Source: Symbiodinium natans (Eukaryota > Sar > Dinophyceae > Suessiales > Symbiodiniaceae). From it: a stretch of DNA of 40,000 bases. How positions within the stretch are numbered: the stretch's first letter is position 1; every line of letters starts with the position of its first letter. A program made the translations under genes and the position numbers. The DNA lies in NCBI GenBank assembly GCA_905221605.1, contig CAJNDS010002454.1:1-40000 (forward strand). Direction: 5' to 3'. This document shows positions 1 to 9,999 of the stretch, in pieces. The notes under the pieces were generated by a model. The model ran no database searches. It had not been told where the DNA came from and worked only from the letters and a program-made list of their open reading frames with translations.

Positions 1-734
1 TGTGTCTGTGTGTCTGTGTCTCTGTGTCTCTGTGTCTCTGTGTGTCTGTGTGTCTGTGTGTCTGTGTGTCTGTGTGTCTGTGTGTCTGTGTGTCTGGGTG
101 TCTGTGTGTCTGTGTGTCTGTGTGTCTGTGTGTCTGTGTGTCTGTGTGTCTGTGTGTCTGTGTGTCTGTGTGTCTGTGTGTCTGTGTGTCTGTGTGTCTG
201 TGGGTCTGTGGGTCTGTGGGTCTGTGCGTCTGTGCGTCTGTGCGTCTGTGCGTCTGTGCGTCTGTGCGTCTGTGCGTCTGTGCGTCTGTGCGTCTGTGCG
301 TCTGTGCGTCTGTGTGTCTGTGGGTCTGTGTGTCTGTGTGTCTGTGTGTCTGTGTGTCTGTGTGTCTGTGTGTCTGTGTGTCTGTGTGTCTGTGTGGCTG
401 TGTGTCTGTGTGTCTGTGTGTCTGTGTGTCTGTGTGTCTGTGTGTCTGTGTGTCTGTGTGTCTGTGTGTCTGTGTGTCTGTGTGTCTGTGTGTCTGTGTG
501 TCTGTGTGTCTGTGTGTCTGTGTTTCTGTGCGTCTGTGCGTCTGTGTGTCTGTGTGTCTGTGTTCCTGTGCGTCTGTGCGTCTGTGTGTCTGTGTGTGGT
601 CTGGGTGGTCTGTGTGTGTCTGTGTGTGTTCTGTGTGTGTGTGTGTGTCTGTGTGTGTGTGTGTGTCTGTGTATGTGTGTGTGTGTCTGTGTGTGTATGT
701 GTGTGTCTGTCTGTGTGTCTGTCTGTGTGTCTGT

Positions 735-771
<37 letters not shown>

Positions 772-1346
772 TGTGTGTCTGTGTGTCTGTGTGTCTGTGT
801 GTCTGTGTGTCTGTGTGTCTGTGTGTCTGTGTGTCTGTGTGTCTGTGTGTCTGTGTGTCTGTGTGTCTGTGTGTCTGTGTGTTTGTGTGTCTGTGTGTCT
901 GTGTGTCTGTGTGTCTGTGTGTCTGTGTGTCTGTGTGTCTGTGTGTCTGTGTGTCTGTGTGTCTGTGTGTCTGTGTGTCTGTGTGTCTGTGTGTCTGTGT
1001 GTCTGTGTCTGTGTGTCTGTGTGTTGTGTGTCTGTGTGTCTGTGTGTCTGTGTGTCTGTGTGTCTGTGTGTCTGTGTGTCTGTGTGTCTGTGTGTCTGTG
1101 TGTCTGTGTGTCTGTGTGTCTGTGTGTCTGTGTGTCTGTGTGTCTGTGTGTCTGTGTGTCTGGGTGTCTGTGTGTCTGTGTGTCTGTGTGTCTGTGTGTC
1201 TGTGTGTCTGTGTGTCTGTGTGTCTGTGTGTCTGTGTGTCTGTGTGTCTGTGTGTCTGTGTGGCTGTGTGTCTGTGTGTCTGTGTCTCTGTGTGTCTGTG
1301 TCTCTGTGTGTCTGTGTCTCTGTTGTCTGTGTGTGTGTGTGTGTCT

Positions 1347-1385
<39 letters not shown>

Positions 1386-1387
1386 GG
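1..1387. repeat. TGTGTGTC octamer array with variant blocks
   Basis: About 1.39 kb of nearly uninterrupted TGTGTGTC units continues past the left edge of the window. Variants are clustered rather than scattered: TGTGGGTC near 200-222, a block of TGTGCGTC at about 223-310, another CGTC group near 530-580, plain TG runs at 600-770 and 1330-1387, and TGTGTCTC at both ends. All three forward frames are open only because the repeat contains no stop; the Cys/Val/Ser/Leu translations are not genes. Block-wise variants suggest local amplification by slippage or unequal exchange. Confidence 0.97.
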
Positions 1388-1586
1388 TTGGTTGGGTTTT
1401 CTTGCTGTAGAAATGTTGGCATCCGCTCAGCTCCTGCTGTACGGGCAACGCCGCGGCTGCAGGGCCCTCGCGCGTCTCGAGCTCTAGGGCCACAGAGCTG
1501 GGGCCAAGGAAGTGCCAAGCCCGCACGAGGCCTGTGACACTCAGCAGACATTTGGCAATTTGGCACCCGAGTTCCTCTGCAACATC
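1388..1586. other. Spacer between the octamer array and the ExExGYLG gene
   Basis: Unique sequence of moderate GC. On the minus strand it lies just 3' of the stop codon at 1587 and would be 3' UTR of the ExExGYLG gene, or an intron if that gene continues toward a ketosynthase beyond the window. No further domain is recognisable here. Confidence 0.5.
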
Positions 1587-3056
1587 TCAATAGCCTTCAA
1601 TTCCTCCCGAAAGCTTGCAGCAAAAACAAATGTAGCGCGCCACTCCACCTCTGCGCCACGCGGAGAGAAAGTCGCCCAGCATCCTTGTGGCAAGACAAAG
1701 GCCCTGATCAGGTGGGCCATTGAACATGAAACTGTATTTATACCTGAAATGACGTTTGTCACGCCAAGCTGATTCAGTCTCCTGTCGTCCACAGGCGGCT
1801 GTGGGTAGTCCTCCTCCTCCTGAAGCACTGCACTTTGACTGCAGGCGCTGGGTTGGCCCTTCAGATTCTGCTGCATGACTCTGAAAGACTGTCTCATTCT
1901 TGGTGCTACGATCGTATGTCGGTCTCCTCTTCATCCAGAGACAGGCTCAGCAGCGCGGGCGTTCGCTCTCGGAGCGGCTTCTCGAAGACGTCTCCACTGA
2001 AGGGTGCCAGCACGGAGGCGATGTACGAAAGGTTCCTAAGCAGAAGCACAACTTATCACAACTTGGTCTACAAGACTTTTTGAGGCGCTGCTGGTGTGTC
2101 TGGGCTGCCAGGCTGGTCTGCCGCCAGCAGTGCCTCATGAACGGGCGTGGTGGTGTTTGGGTCCAGCCACAGCACTCGGCCCCGACCACCGAGGCCCAGG
2201 TAGCCTGCTCCAGACGAGGAGACTGCAATACAACACGGGGAGGTACGAGACGTACGGAGAATGCTTGAGATGAATATGAGAGGGGGAGAAACAAGCGTAC
2301 ATGGAACATATTTATGTCAATAAAGGTCCTTTGTAACTCGTGAGGAAAGTTTGCGACATGGTCATGGCCTTCCTCCACCTCCTCAGGCAGCCGCCCAAGC
2401 CGGCCTTCTTCCGCCAGGTCCTTCCCAGAACGTGCTGAGAGCCCCGCGCGTGCGCGATTCGATTCGGCGGCTCTTCGCGGTCTTGCGTTCCACGCGCTCT
2501 GCGCGTTCAGTGCGTTCTATGCTTCTGTAGCTGAGGTCGGATTAGGTGATGGGACAATGCTGCTACAAGCTGCTACCAGTGTGGGCCTGCATGGCTTGAA
2601 CGGCAGCCCGCTGCTCGTCGGGCCGCTGGCAGAGCTTCAGCACACAGAAGCCCTTCTCGAAAAGACAGAAGCAAATCTCCGCACCCAGCACTGAGTCGCG
2701 GGTCAAAGGGCCCAGTACCTATAGCGGTTTGATGGCAGCTCGTGCAGTCAGCGTGGCCTCATGTGGCCTCTGCGATTGCCTTCTGCGTCATTGGGATTTG
2801 CAGCTTGAAATGAAGTATAATGAAGTCGAGGAGCGATGTCGAAGGTGCACGGTTCGACGGTGGCCGCACCATCGGCACTGGGCAAACTTGGCGCAGTGCT
2901 CCCATGTTGCAGCGGCTTCCGAGCCACAGAGGCATCAGCCACGGACGCCGCAGAGGCTGCCGAGGCCGGAAGCCGGGATCCATCCAAGAGCACCACGTCC
3001 CCAGAAGGCTGCAGCTGGCCCAAAGCCCCATCTAAAGAGACCAAGCCTCGGAGCAT
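1587..3056 (-). CDS. Dinoflagellate polyketide-synthase N-terminal (ExExGYLG) domain protein, 7 exons
   Basis: Exons on the minus strand: 3056-2780, 2690-2577, 2434-2369, 2204-2114, 2035-1927, 1819-1782, 1683-1587. Every junction keeps phase, giving 792 nt (263 aa). Donors are GC, GT, GC, GC, GA, GA; all acceptors are AG. The start is the first ATG after an in-frame TGA. The first ~92 residues are Ala/Ser-rich. The core then reads EKGFCVLKLCQRPDEQ, GRLPEEVEEGYLG, RVLWLDPN, LSYIASVLAPFSGD, RTPALLSLSLDEEE and DDRMLGDFLSAWRRG. EVEEGYLG fits ExExGYLG, the motif known in the N-terminal region of dinoflagellate monofunctional type I ketosynthase proteins, and it is completed only across the GC-AG intron after 2369. 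No ketosynthase catalytic motifs follow; the frame stops at 1587 and the octamer array begins 200 bp further on. It could be a free-standing domain, a gene continuing outside the window, or one cut by repeat expansion. Family assignment rests on recalled motifs, not a search. Confidence 0.75.
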
Positions 3057-4290
3057 CGAGGAAACTATGAAACTTCATGAAACTTCACTTATCCATTTTC
3101 GAGTAACATCGCACTGACATCGGCTGACCTATGTTCATGTTGAGCTCAGATGCTACCGGGTCTTGGAGCGGCCATCGCCTGACCGAGACCAGCGAAACTT
3201 GCAGACATGAACAAACATGTGATGAACTAACGGTCTTCGGATTCCTTTGGCCTTCAGCGACGCCTGTGCCGCGCGTATCCGCGCGTGTCGGCAGGGTCCA
3301 TTTCCACCATAGAGCCAATATGGCCACGGTGCTGCCACACAACATGAAACGACTCCACAGAGAAAACGGTAGAGGCAGCAGATGGCAGCAGCACGGCAGT
3401 CACTGCAGATCTTCCCAAAAAATCTCTGCCGCTGGGGCCGGCACAAGCCCCGATAGAGGTCTCCAATGTAGACCACCAGCAACACAAGCCTAAGGCACCG
3501 CACGTTTTGCGGGACCATCTCCGAAAGGAACCGAAAAAAAGAGGGCGCTAAGAGAGTGACACAAAGCAGATGCGCACGGCCTCAGCAGGATCCCATCTCA
3601 CGCCGCGGTCTTAGCCCTCAGTTTCCCTGCACTCCATGCGATGTCCTTGCAATCTCCATGCAAGTCTCTCTTCTTCTGGTACAAGCCCAGTGGCTATCCA
3701 ACACACCCAAAAGCCACTGACCTCAGCAAACTCAAAACTCAAACTCAGAAACATGCCGTTTCTTCATGACCTTTGGCTCTCCACCAAAAACCGACAACTA
3801 CAACCCCAAGCACAAGCCCGGAAGACTCATGCACAAAGCTGAACCCTAAAGGTTTATGTTCCAATATGTTCCAATTGCTTGGCCCAGTTCGGGCCGTGTC
3901 GTCCAAGCCCCCACCAACCAACTCAGGAAGACTCTACGTAAACGACACACGTAGATGCATGATGATAGAGAAATGAATGCTGATGATTCGATACGGATTG
4001 GTTGGCATGCGTTCACTTGTCACGCAACTTACTTTGAATTGGCCGCACTTGTCACTGTCTGCTCGCAACTTTGCCCTCTGAGCATCCGTGCCGCCAGCTT
4101 GTACAGTGGCCTGGGTGCAGCGACGTTCTGGGGAACTGCTGCGAGGGGAGGGAAGGTGGAAATGCGAAAAGAATTTTATGCAGGGTTTGGGTGTTGCCGG
4201 AGGCGGGCCCGTGATGGCAAACAACATGTGATGATCACAATTGATCTCGCCATGATGGGTTTTGAGCTGATATGACTGGTCTTGAGGAGG
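3057..4290. other. Upstream of the ExExGYLG gene; possible membrane-protein exons, otherwise nothing recognised
   Basis: Minus-strand frames at 3085-3345 and 3153-3518 contain hydrophobic stretches (CGSTVAILALWWKW; LRLVLLVVYIGDLY), so short exons of a membrane protein are possible. I could not join them with consistent phase or name a family. From 3520 to 4290 I see no coding signal beyond short chance frames. The phrase ATFWGTAAR at about 4115 (+) resembles a reading at 5360-5390 (-), which suggests a dispersed degenerate repeat. Confidence 0.3.
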
Positions 4291-4295
4291 TGTAT

Positions 4296-4326
4296 AACCC
4301 TAAACCCTCAGCCCTAAACCCGAAGC
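4296..4326. repeat. Interstitial telomere-like tract (CCCTAAA-type)
   Basis: Reads AACCCTAAACCCTCAGCCCTAAACCC, two good CCCTAAA units separated by a degenerate one, followed by related CCTTAAGCCC. CCCTAAA/TTTAGGG is the telomere repeat of plants and dinoflagellates. At this length it is a relic or chance match rather than a chromosome end. Confidence 0.5.
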
Positions 4327-4675
4327 CTTAAGCCCTGCAGGAGCGGAGTACGCGGCAACAGAGCGGAGCAGTTTAGTGGGCACCGTTTTCACCCACGTTG
4401 CAATGTTGGAATTCAAATCACATCAAACTCAGACGAAAGGCAGGGTCAACATTCAGACGGGGAAGGTCGGTTTTCAGCTCAGACGGAAAACACAAGGTCA
4501 GAGAAACACTTGTGCAGAATTGCGCTTTCAGAGTTCCAAATGCCAAGGTCAATCGTGAAAATGCAAGCGAGTGACACAAGATGACAGGCCGATAACTAGA
4601 GAAACTCTTCAGTCGGGGCTTGGGGGCTTGGGAGGACAGGGCCCCTATGCGCAAGTTGGGCACCCCGTGTTTCAC

Positions 4676-4785
4676 TCTCTCTTTCTCTCTCGCTCGCTCG
4701 CTCTCCTTCTCTCTCTCTCTCTCTCTCTCTCGCTTGTCTTTCTTTCTTTGGGGCTTGGGGCGAACCCCGCGCCAAGCCCCCGTCC
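4676..4785. repeat. CT tract followed by a GGGGCTTGGGG palindrome
   Basis: A CTCT/CGCT tract (pure CT about 4708-4731) runs through TTTCTTTC into a GC-rich imperfect hairpin: arms GGGGCTTGGGGCG and CGCGCCAAGCCCC at about 4750-4780. The same architecture (CT tract, TTTCTTTCTT, GGGG-purine palindrome) recurs at 21600-21690, so it behaves like a repeated element rather than a simple microsatellite. Confidence 0.7.
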
Positions 4786-5505
4786 TCTCGCTCTCTTCCC
4801 CCTCTTACGCCACTACGCTTGCCAGTTTATTCCCTGCCATCTCGCCCCGATCTTGCGTTTACTACTTTATTCCCTGCTATCTTGCCCCGATCTTGTGTCT
4901 CAGCTAGACTGCCCCGCTTGTGTGAAACCTTGGTCTCAGCAACAACAACGGGCTGCGCCCTGCTAACCCGACTCTCGCAGACAGGACATGCCTGGCTGTT
5001 GGTGGCCTACTTCCCCCCGCTCTCGCTCGCTCTCGCTCGCTCTTGCTCTGACTCGGCGGAAGCTCAGTCTCACGTAGTCATGTGTTGACGAGCGGCTCAC
5101 ACGTCCAGCCGGCTTCCTGGCAACAAGCTCAAAGACGACAATCCTTGACAACCTACGACAACCTCTTTCCGAGTTGCCCAGATAGGGATGCCTTGCCTTC
5201 ATCATTCGCGTGGCGACGAGGCATGGTGTGGTTGCCTCCATGAGTATCACCTCAGATCTCAGAGAGCTGAGGTTCACTCGGCCCAGTCCCGTGCCCTTCC
5301 ATGCCTTCACTGAAGGCCATGCTTTCTTTCTTGCTTTCTCGCAGTCTCGGGCTCTTGCAGCAGAGCCCCAAAAAGTGGCCGTTCGCAGCACCTGTTGCAG
5401 AGGTGTGTCAAAGGTAACGTCAATGTGCTAGATTCGTCTATGTTGCGAAAAATTAAGAATGATAAGACGAGGTAAGGCTCATTCTGAGGCCCCTGCCAGC
5501 CAGTT
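4786..5505. other. No gene recognised; pyrimidine-rich
   Basis: Contains short CTCGCTCG runs near 5020-5050 and a duplicated phrase (TTTATTCCCTGC...TCTTGCCCCGATCTTG) around 4825-4890. A minus-strand frame at 4963-5391 is open for 142 codons but shows no domain, no plausible splice structure and low-complexity composition. I see no supported gene. Confidence 0.4.
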
Positions 5506-5511
5506 CAGAGA

Positions 5512-5728
5512 GATCACAAGTGTGATCACGTGGTGCAGCCTCATGGCTGTTGCGGGTCATTGATTGTCCTTCGTGATTCGATGCCTTTTCCGGAGGATTC
5601 AACGGATTGTTGCAGGGCTCAGGACCTCAAGATTCTGACGAGGCTGCAGGCATTACTGTTGCGACGCAAAATATTGTAGGTTGACATTCAACCTGTGTCG
5701 ACGCGAATTGCTGCAACTACAATTCGCG
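5512..5728. repeat. Three perfect short hairpins in series
   Basis: 5512-5527 has arms GATCACA/TGTGATC with a 2-nt loop. 5678-5694 has arms AGGTTGA/TCAACCT with a 3-nt loop. 5702-5728 has arms CGCGAATTG/CAATTCGCG with a 9-nt loop. All stems are perfect. The flanking 300 bp have no coding signal. Confidence 0.6.
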
Positions 5729-6775
5729 GAGGGAACCCGGCTGTGTCACATATGTCACCGGGCTCCACATGTCGGCCTTGCAAAGACAAACCTGCCATTT
5801 CTCAAACATCCACTAGCGAAACTTGCAAGACAACGAACATGGGGTCAATCGGGGCCAAACACATTTACCCACATTAGTTTAGTTGACGGGCTCAGGGAAT
5901 CAGCGAATCCTGTCACGTGAGGGCGCAGGAGAGAACACCAGGGCAGTAGCCAGAATGCCATCTCCTTGCCATACACAGCATAGAAGACCAGCCTGGATGC
6001 TTTTCAAAACATTACTCGAGCTGTGCGCAGGGTCTTGTTGGGAGCACCATGGTGGAATGGTGCACTCCCAGGACTACATGAACATTGAGACCATGCTTTA
6101 GGCCCATCACTCGTAAAGGTTGAAGGCCACGAAGACGCGTCCGGCCCACTCACCTGCCGAAGCACATCACGGCACAGGGCAGCACAGGGCAGCACAGGGC
6201 CTCGTGGAAGGTCCTGCATACGAACCGGTACAGTACACGTATGTACACGTGCATGGTGCGTGCAGAAGCCTATAGAAGCCTGCTTATGACCTGGTACTAG
6301 TTAGTACGGTGTGGCTGGAAAGCTATTGCAAATTGGAACTAAATCCATTCATCATGTCAACCCGAAATCATTCCTTGTCCTTGCGGAGCTTTCAGCCACG
6401 GCCTGAAACTGATTTCGATTGCAAGTAGTATTCTGCCCGCATATGCCTGAAAATCGATTCGTCAAGCCATCCGCTCAGAAGCTGCCGAACAAATTGCTTA
6501 ACCTCACTTCCAAGCAGGCACATGCGGATGACGACTTTAAAGAGGTCCGTTGAATGTCGAAGTTAAGCCGCCGGTTGCTGTTGCCGCTTGAAATTGAAAC
6601 TTGTTTCGAGCTGATGGAAAGAAACACAAGACAAGCATTGCAAACGGAATTCAAAATTGTCGACTTAAACAAGCCGATATTAAAGATTAATTCCAGCCGG
6701 TAATTTGAATGCCGCACACGTGCAACAAGAAGAAGTGGGTGACATGTGCTGTTTGCTAGCACGTGCTAGGCTGGT
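5729..6775. other. Non-coding stretch, AT-richer than the rest
   Basis: No gene recognised. A three-unit GCACAGGGCA tandem lies at about 6171-6200. From about 6290 to 6760 the sequence is visibly more AT-rich than its neighbours. The minus-strand frame at 6475-6762 (95 codons) has no recognisable domain. The composition step may mark an old insertion, but I find no terminal repeats. Confidence 0.35.
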
Positions 6776-6879
6776 ATCTTATGCAGACCCGACTGGAATG
6801 GATTCTGTATGGCTCCGACAAGAAAGTAGTAGGCGACAACGGTGACAACAACTAGCAAAGGATGCCACAATGTTCACTT

Positions 6880-7411
6880 GGCAGTGCTGAATTACACTCC
6901 GACCCCTCACCGCCCCCCCCAGCTCCCCCCCCCCCACACCCCGCCCGTCGCCTGCACTTGCAGGCCTCGGAACGGCGGAAAAGCGAAAACAATGAAAGAG
7001 TTCCCTCGCTGGTCTCTGCACATTGGATCTCCCTGTGCACCGTGCCCTGAAGCTACATTGGCCCAGCGAGCTTCTGGGTCCTCACAGTACAGCTTGAACT
7101 TCTTAGCAAGAGGGCAGGACAAGGAAGGATTCCGGAGATTCTCGGCACCAGGCATTGAAGCCCTCGCTACACCTGAACATGCAAGGATGCACCGGGGACA
7201 AGAGCTAGAACAATGCGTCAAGCGGCAAGAAGACGATGCTGAGAGCCACCATGCTGGGCGGAGCCACGATGAGCATCAGGCGGTTCGCCATCTCAGAGCA
7301 AAGCCGACGTAGTCTTGTACAAGCAGAGAAAATGGATGGATCAGAGAGTTTCCATCTGAGTGTCGGCTCAAGTCTGGCAAAAAAGTTGAAACAACTGTGA
7401 AGAGTGTCCAT
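6880..7411 (-). CDS. Possible exons of a membrane protein, unidentified
   Basis: Two minus-strand readings look protein-like. At about 7215-7330 a hydrophobic helix reads ANRLMLIVAPPSMVALSIVF followed by LPLDALF. At about 6960-7180 the sequence reads NPSLSCPLAKKFKLYCEDPE and ARWANVASG. A stop separates them in one frame and an AG acceptor (TGTTCAG) sits before the second, so they could be neighbouring exons. Codon phase could not be fixed. The poly-C tract at 6905-6945 ends the readable part. No family recognised. Confidence 0.3.
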
Positions 7412-9236
7412 GCCTGCTGACGCTCCTTGACGTCCAAGTCCCTCGCCTGAACAGCGAAACGGCGAAGTACGACAAGATGATGGACGCTCGGCTACATCTA
7501 TCTGATCCGAAGATCTGATTCAGCACCTTAGAGTTGAAGAGCATTCTTCGCCCCCACCCTCACCCGGAAGACCAAAGCCCTGCTGTTCCGCACTACTTCT
7601 GCACTGCCTCTCAACGTTGGCAGTGCTTTTTGTCGGCTTCTTCGGCTCTTTCGGCACATTGCTCTGAGCAAAATGCGACTTGGTACAAAGTCTTGCTGCG
7701 GAACTGCAAAGGATGGCAGGTTTTCGTGGCGTGAGCCAGGGGGGCTTGGTTTAGTAATACTGAGGGTTCGATGCTCTGAACCTCTTGCAGCTTTTCATGT
7801 GCTCCTGACCCTCTTTACGAGGTGTGCCCGGGGGACTCTGCAGACTGCGCTCTGCACCCAAAATCATAAAACCGCTCAACGAACAATTTTTCCACTTCCC
7901 CTCAGGTGCTCTGCATGCGATCCGCAAGCAAACTGGGGATCCTGGTTTCAAGAGTTGAAGGCAACAAGGATTCCATCATTTGCGGGTGACATAATTCCCC
8001 CCCCCCCGATTTACAAAACCCAACAAAATTAATGGAAACTCCCCATGCAGCCTACGATTTGCTTGCAGAATCTGCTTGAATTCATGCTGCCCTGCAAGCC
8101 CCATGGAGGGTTGGGGAGGCGATTATGATTCTTCAAATTTCGGGAGGACTGTGGACCCCCATGCGCTGTAGTGCTGCACCTGGGGCCAGAGTGCAATCAG
8201 CTGCCGCCTAAGGAAACAGGTTCGAGTTCAGTGTAGCAGCGCACAAGTCAAAGGCTCGGACACTTTTTATAGTCTGTTAGAGTCTGTCAGTCCCTCTGAA
8301 AGAACGAGCTGAGCCTCCGGACAGCAACGCGTGCTGCAAAAGCATGACTCCCGTCACGCCTCCGCGAAAGCAGATCTCAGCACTGACAAGCATCAGACTG
8401 GGCATGACTGGGCCATTCATACTTATCAAATCAGGACTCAAGCCCGTCAAGCCCAGCTGAGGCCTGCAATGTCGACGGCGAGCATTGCGCTTGCAGAAGC
8501 GATGGTGCTTCTATTTTGTTTGCATGAACCGTGTTGTACGGTCAGAAAGTTGTGAGTTGCAAGGGGTCTAGCACACGTGGCTTGCTCTGGTCTACTCTAG
8601 GACTCTAGCCTAACCAACCTATTACTGTGCTCTGACAGTACTCTCCTCAAGTCTGCTACATCACTGTGCCGTCTCAGCTTCAGAAAACTGGAGAAGGGCT
8701 AACCCGGTGTCTGCATGTGCCCGCACATGTCTGCAGCATCATCTCTGCTTCTTCAAGCCAAACTTCCATGAGACCTCTGACCCAAACAAGGTGGAATTTG
8801 CACAGCTCCGCTGCACCACACTCTGACGAAGGGGCAGGAAAGAAAACGACTGAAAGAGAAAGCAATACAAAAACAAAAACCAGTGCGGTCGTCGGGCTTT
8901 CTGTCTGCAGCTCTGCAGCAGCGAAGCTCAAAGATGTTCTACAACTTTTGCTCTCTTTTCTCCGGGGGGGAGTGAGATTTCAAGCTCGCTGGTTGGGCGT
9001 CAAGGCTGTCGTGCACCCCCCACCCGCCTACAGGCTCTAGGATTAGGTGACGGTGTGAGCTCCCACAAGTCTGCTGCTCAGAACAGGTCTTTAGCCTGAA
9101 GAGCACGCGTTGAGATGAAAGCACACGTCACAGGCTTGGAAACAAGCCATCCGGCTCAGAGCACGCCTTCTTCGCATTTTGCTGTTTCCACTTTGGCTGC
9201 TTCAGGAAGTCCGCCGAGGCCATGCCGAACACTGCC
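7412..9236. other. No gene recognised
   Basis: About 1.8 kb with only short chance frames on both strands. A C10 run lies at 7998-8007. I see no domain, no repeat above about 15 bp and no RNA gene. Confidence 0.4.
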
Positions 9237-9590
9237 TCACGGTCTGCGTGCTGTTGCCGATGCTGATGGCCCTGCTACAAGCGATGTAGCCCCGCTTGCA
9301 GCAACCATTGAGGTGGTCAGAACTTCCCGCAACAACAAAGTGTATGGCCAGTGGGCATGAGAAAGATAGCACCAAGCACAGGGAGCAAGCACAAAACTGA
9401 CGACGGTGACAATCAGGAGTGAACTGAATTCAGGGTGTACCCACGAACGGAAACTCATGATTACAAAATGGCATACGCCTCGGCAAGTGCCATATCAAGG
9501 AGAATGGATTTGACCCCGTTTCGGTCCCATGCGCAATCAGCGCACGAACTTGCAGTCCCGCATTCATGCAGTCATGTGGTGTTGCAACTG
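9237..9590 (-). pseudogene. Possible degraded membrane-protein exon
   Basis: The minus-strand frame at 9237-9458 carries one hydrophobic segment (LLIVTVVSFVLAPCAWCYL) followed by a Ser/Ala-rich tail; a second frame at 9430-9618 overlaps it. Phase cannot be carried between them and no acceptor or donor fits well. It may be a decayed exon or a chance hydrophobic frame. Confidence 0.2.
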
Positions 9591-9666
9591 TAAACACTGA
9601 AACAACCAGATCACACACAAGTCAGAGATAAACACTGAAACAACCAGATCACACACAAGTCAGAGA
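9591..9666. repeat. Perfect 38-bp tandem duplication
   Basis: Units 9591-9628 and 9629-9666 are identical (starting TAAACACTGAAACAACCAG). Identity over 38 bp indicates a recent duplication, useful as a strain marker. It lies outside any supported exon. Confidence 0.95.
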
Positions 9667-9889
9667 AGGTAGCCACAGGGACACTGACCGACAATAACGA
9701 CAGGCCAGAGTGAGCTCCAATTACACAGCACATACACAGTAGCGAGCAACGAAAACACTAAGAACATGTTTTCTGAGAACCGGGACATAAAGTTTAAGGC
9801 TTGAACTCCCTGTGCCTAACTTTTTCCGGGCACAGTAGCTGAAAAGGGCAGCACAATGTGACGAGCAACGGTCAAGTGTGGGATGCATG

Positions 9890-9995
9890 GGAAGATGCTA
9901 AGACCGCCTGCCTGGAAGTCCTCCTCCGACAAGTAGAGCTCCCTCCTGTCGATGCGACTATATGCGACTCAACGTCGCGACGGTCATAAGTCGGG
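9890..9995 (-). CDS. Possible villin-headpiece-like exon fragment
   Basis: A minus-strand frame reads RIDRRELYLSEEDFQ, close to the start of villin headpiece domains (ID, RRE, YLS, EEF in that spacing). An acceptor-like TATAG precedes it and a GC donor (CAG|GCAGGC) follows, in keeping with the splice style of the window. The FG and LP.WK parts expected in the next exon were not found down to about 9450. It may be an orphan exon, a pseudogene or a coincidence of 15 residues. Confidence 0.3.
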
Positions 9996-9999
9996 TCGC

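Noticed and set aside
2-1537. Three overlapping forward open frames of 466-511 codons rich in Cys, Val, Ser and Leu
   Set aside because: They exist only because the TGTGTGTC octamer has no stop in any frame; the composition is that of the repeat.
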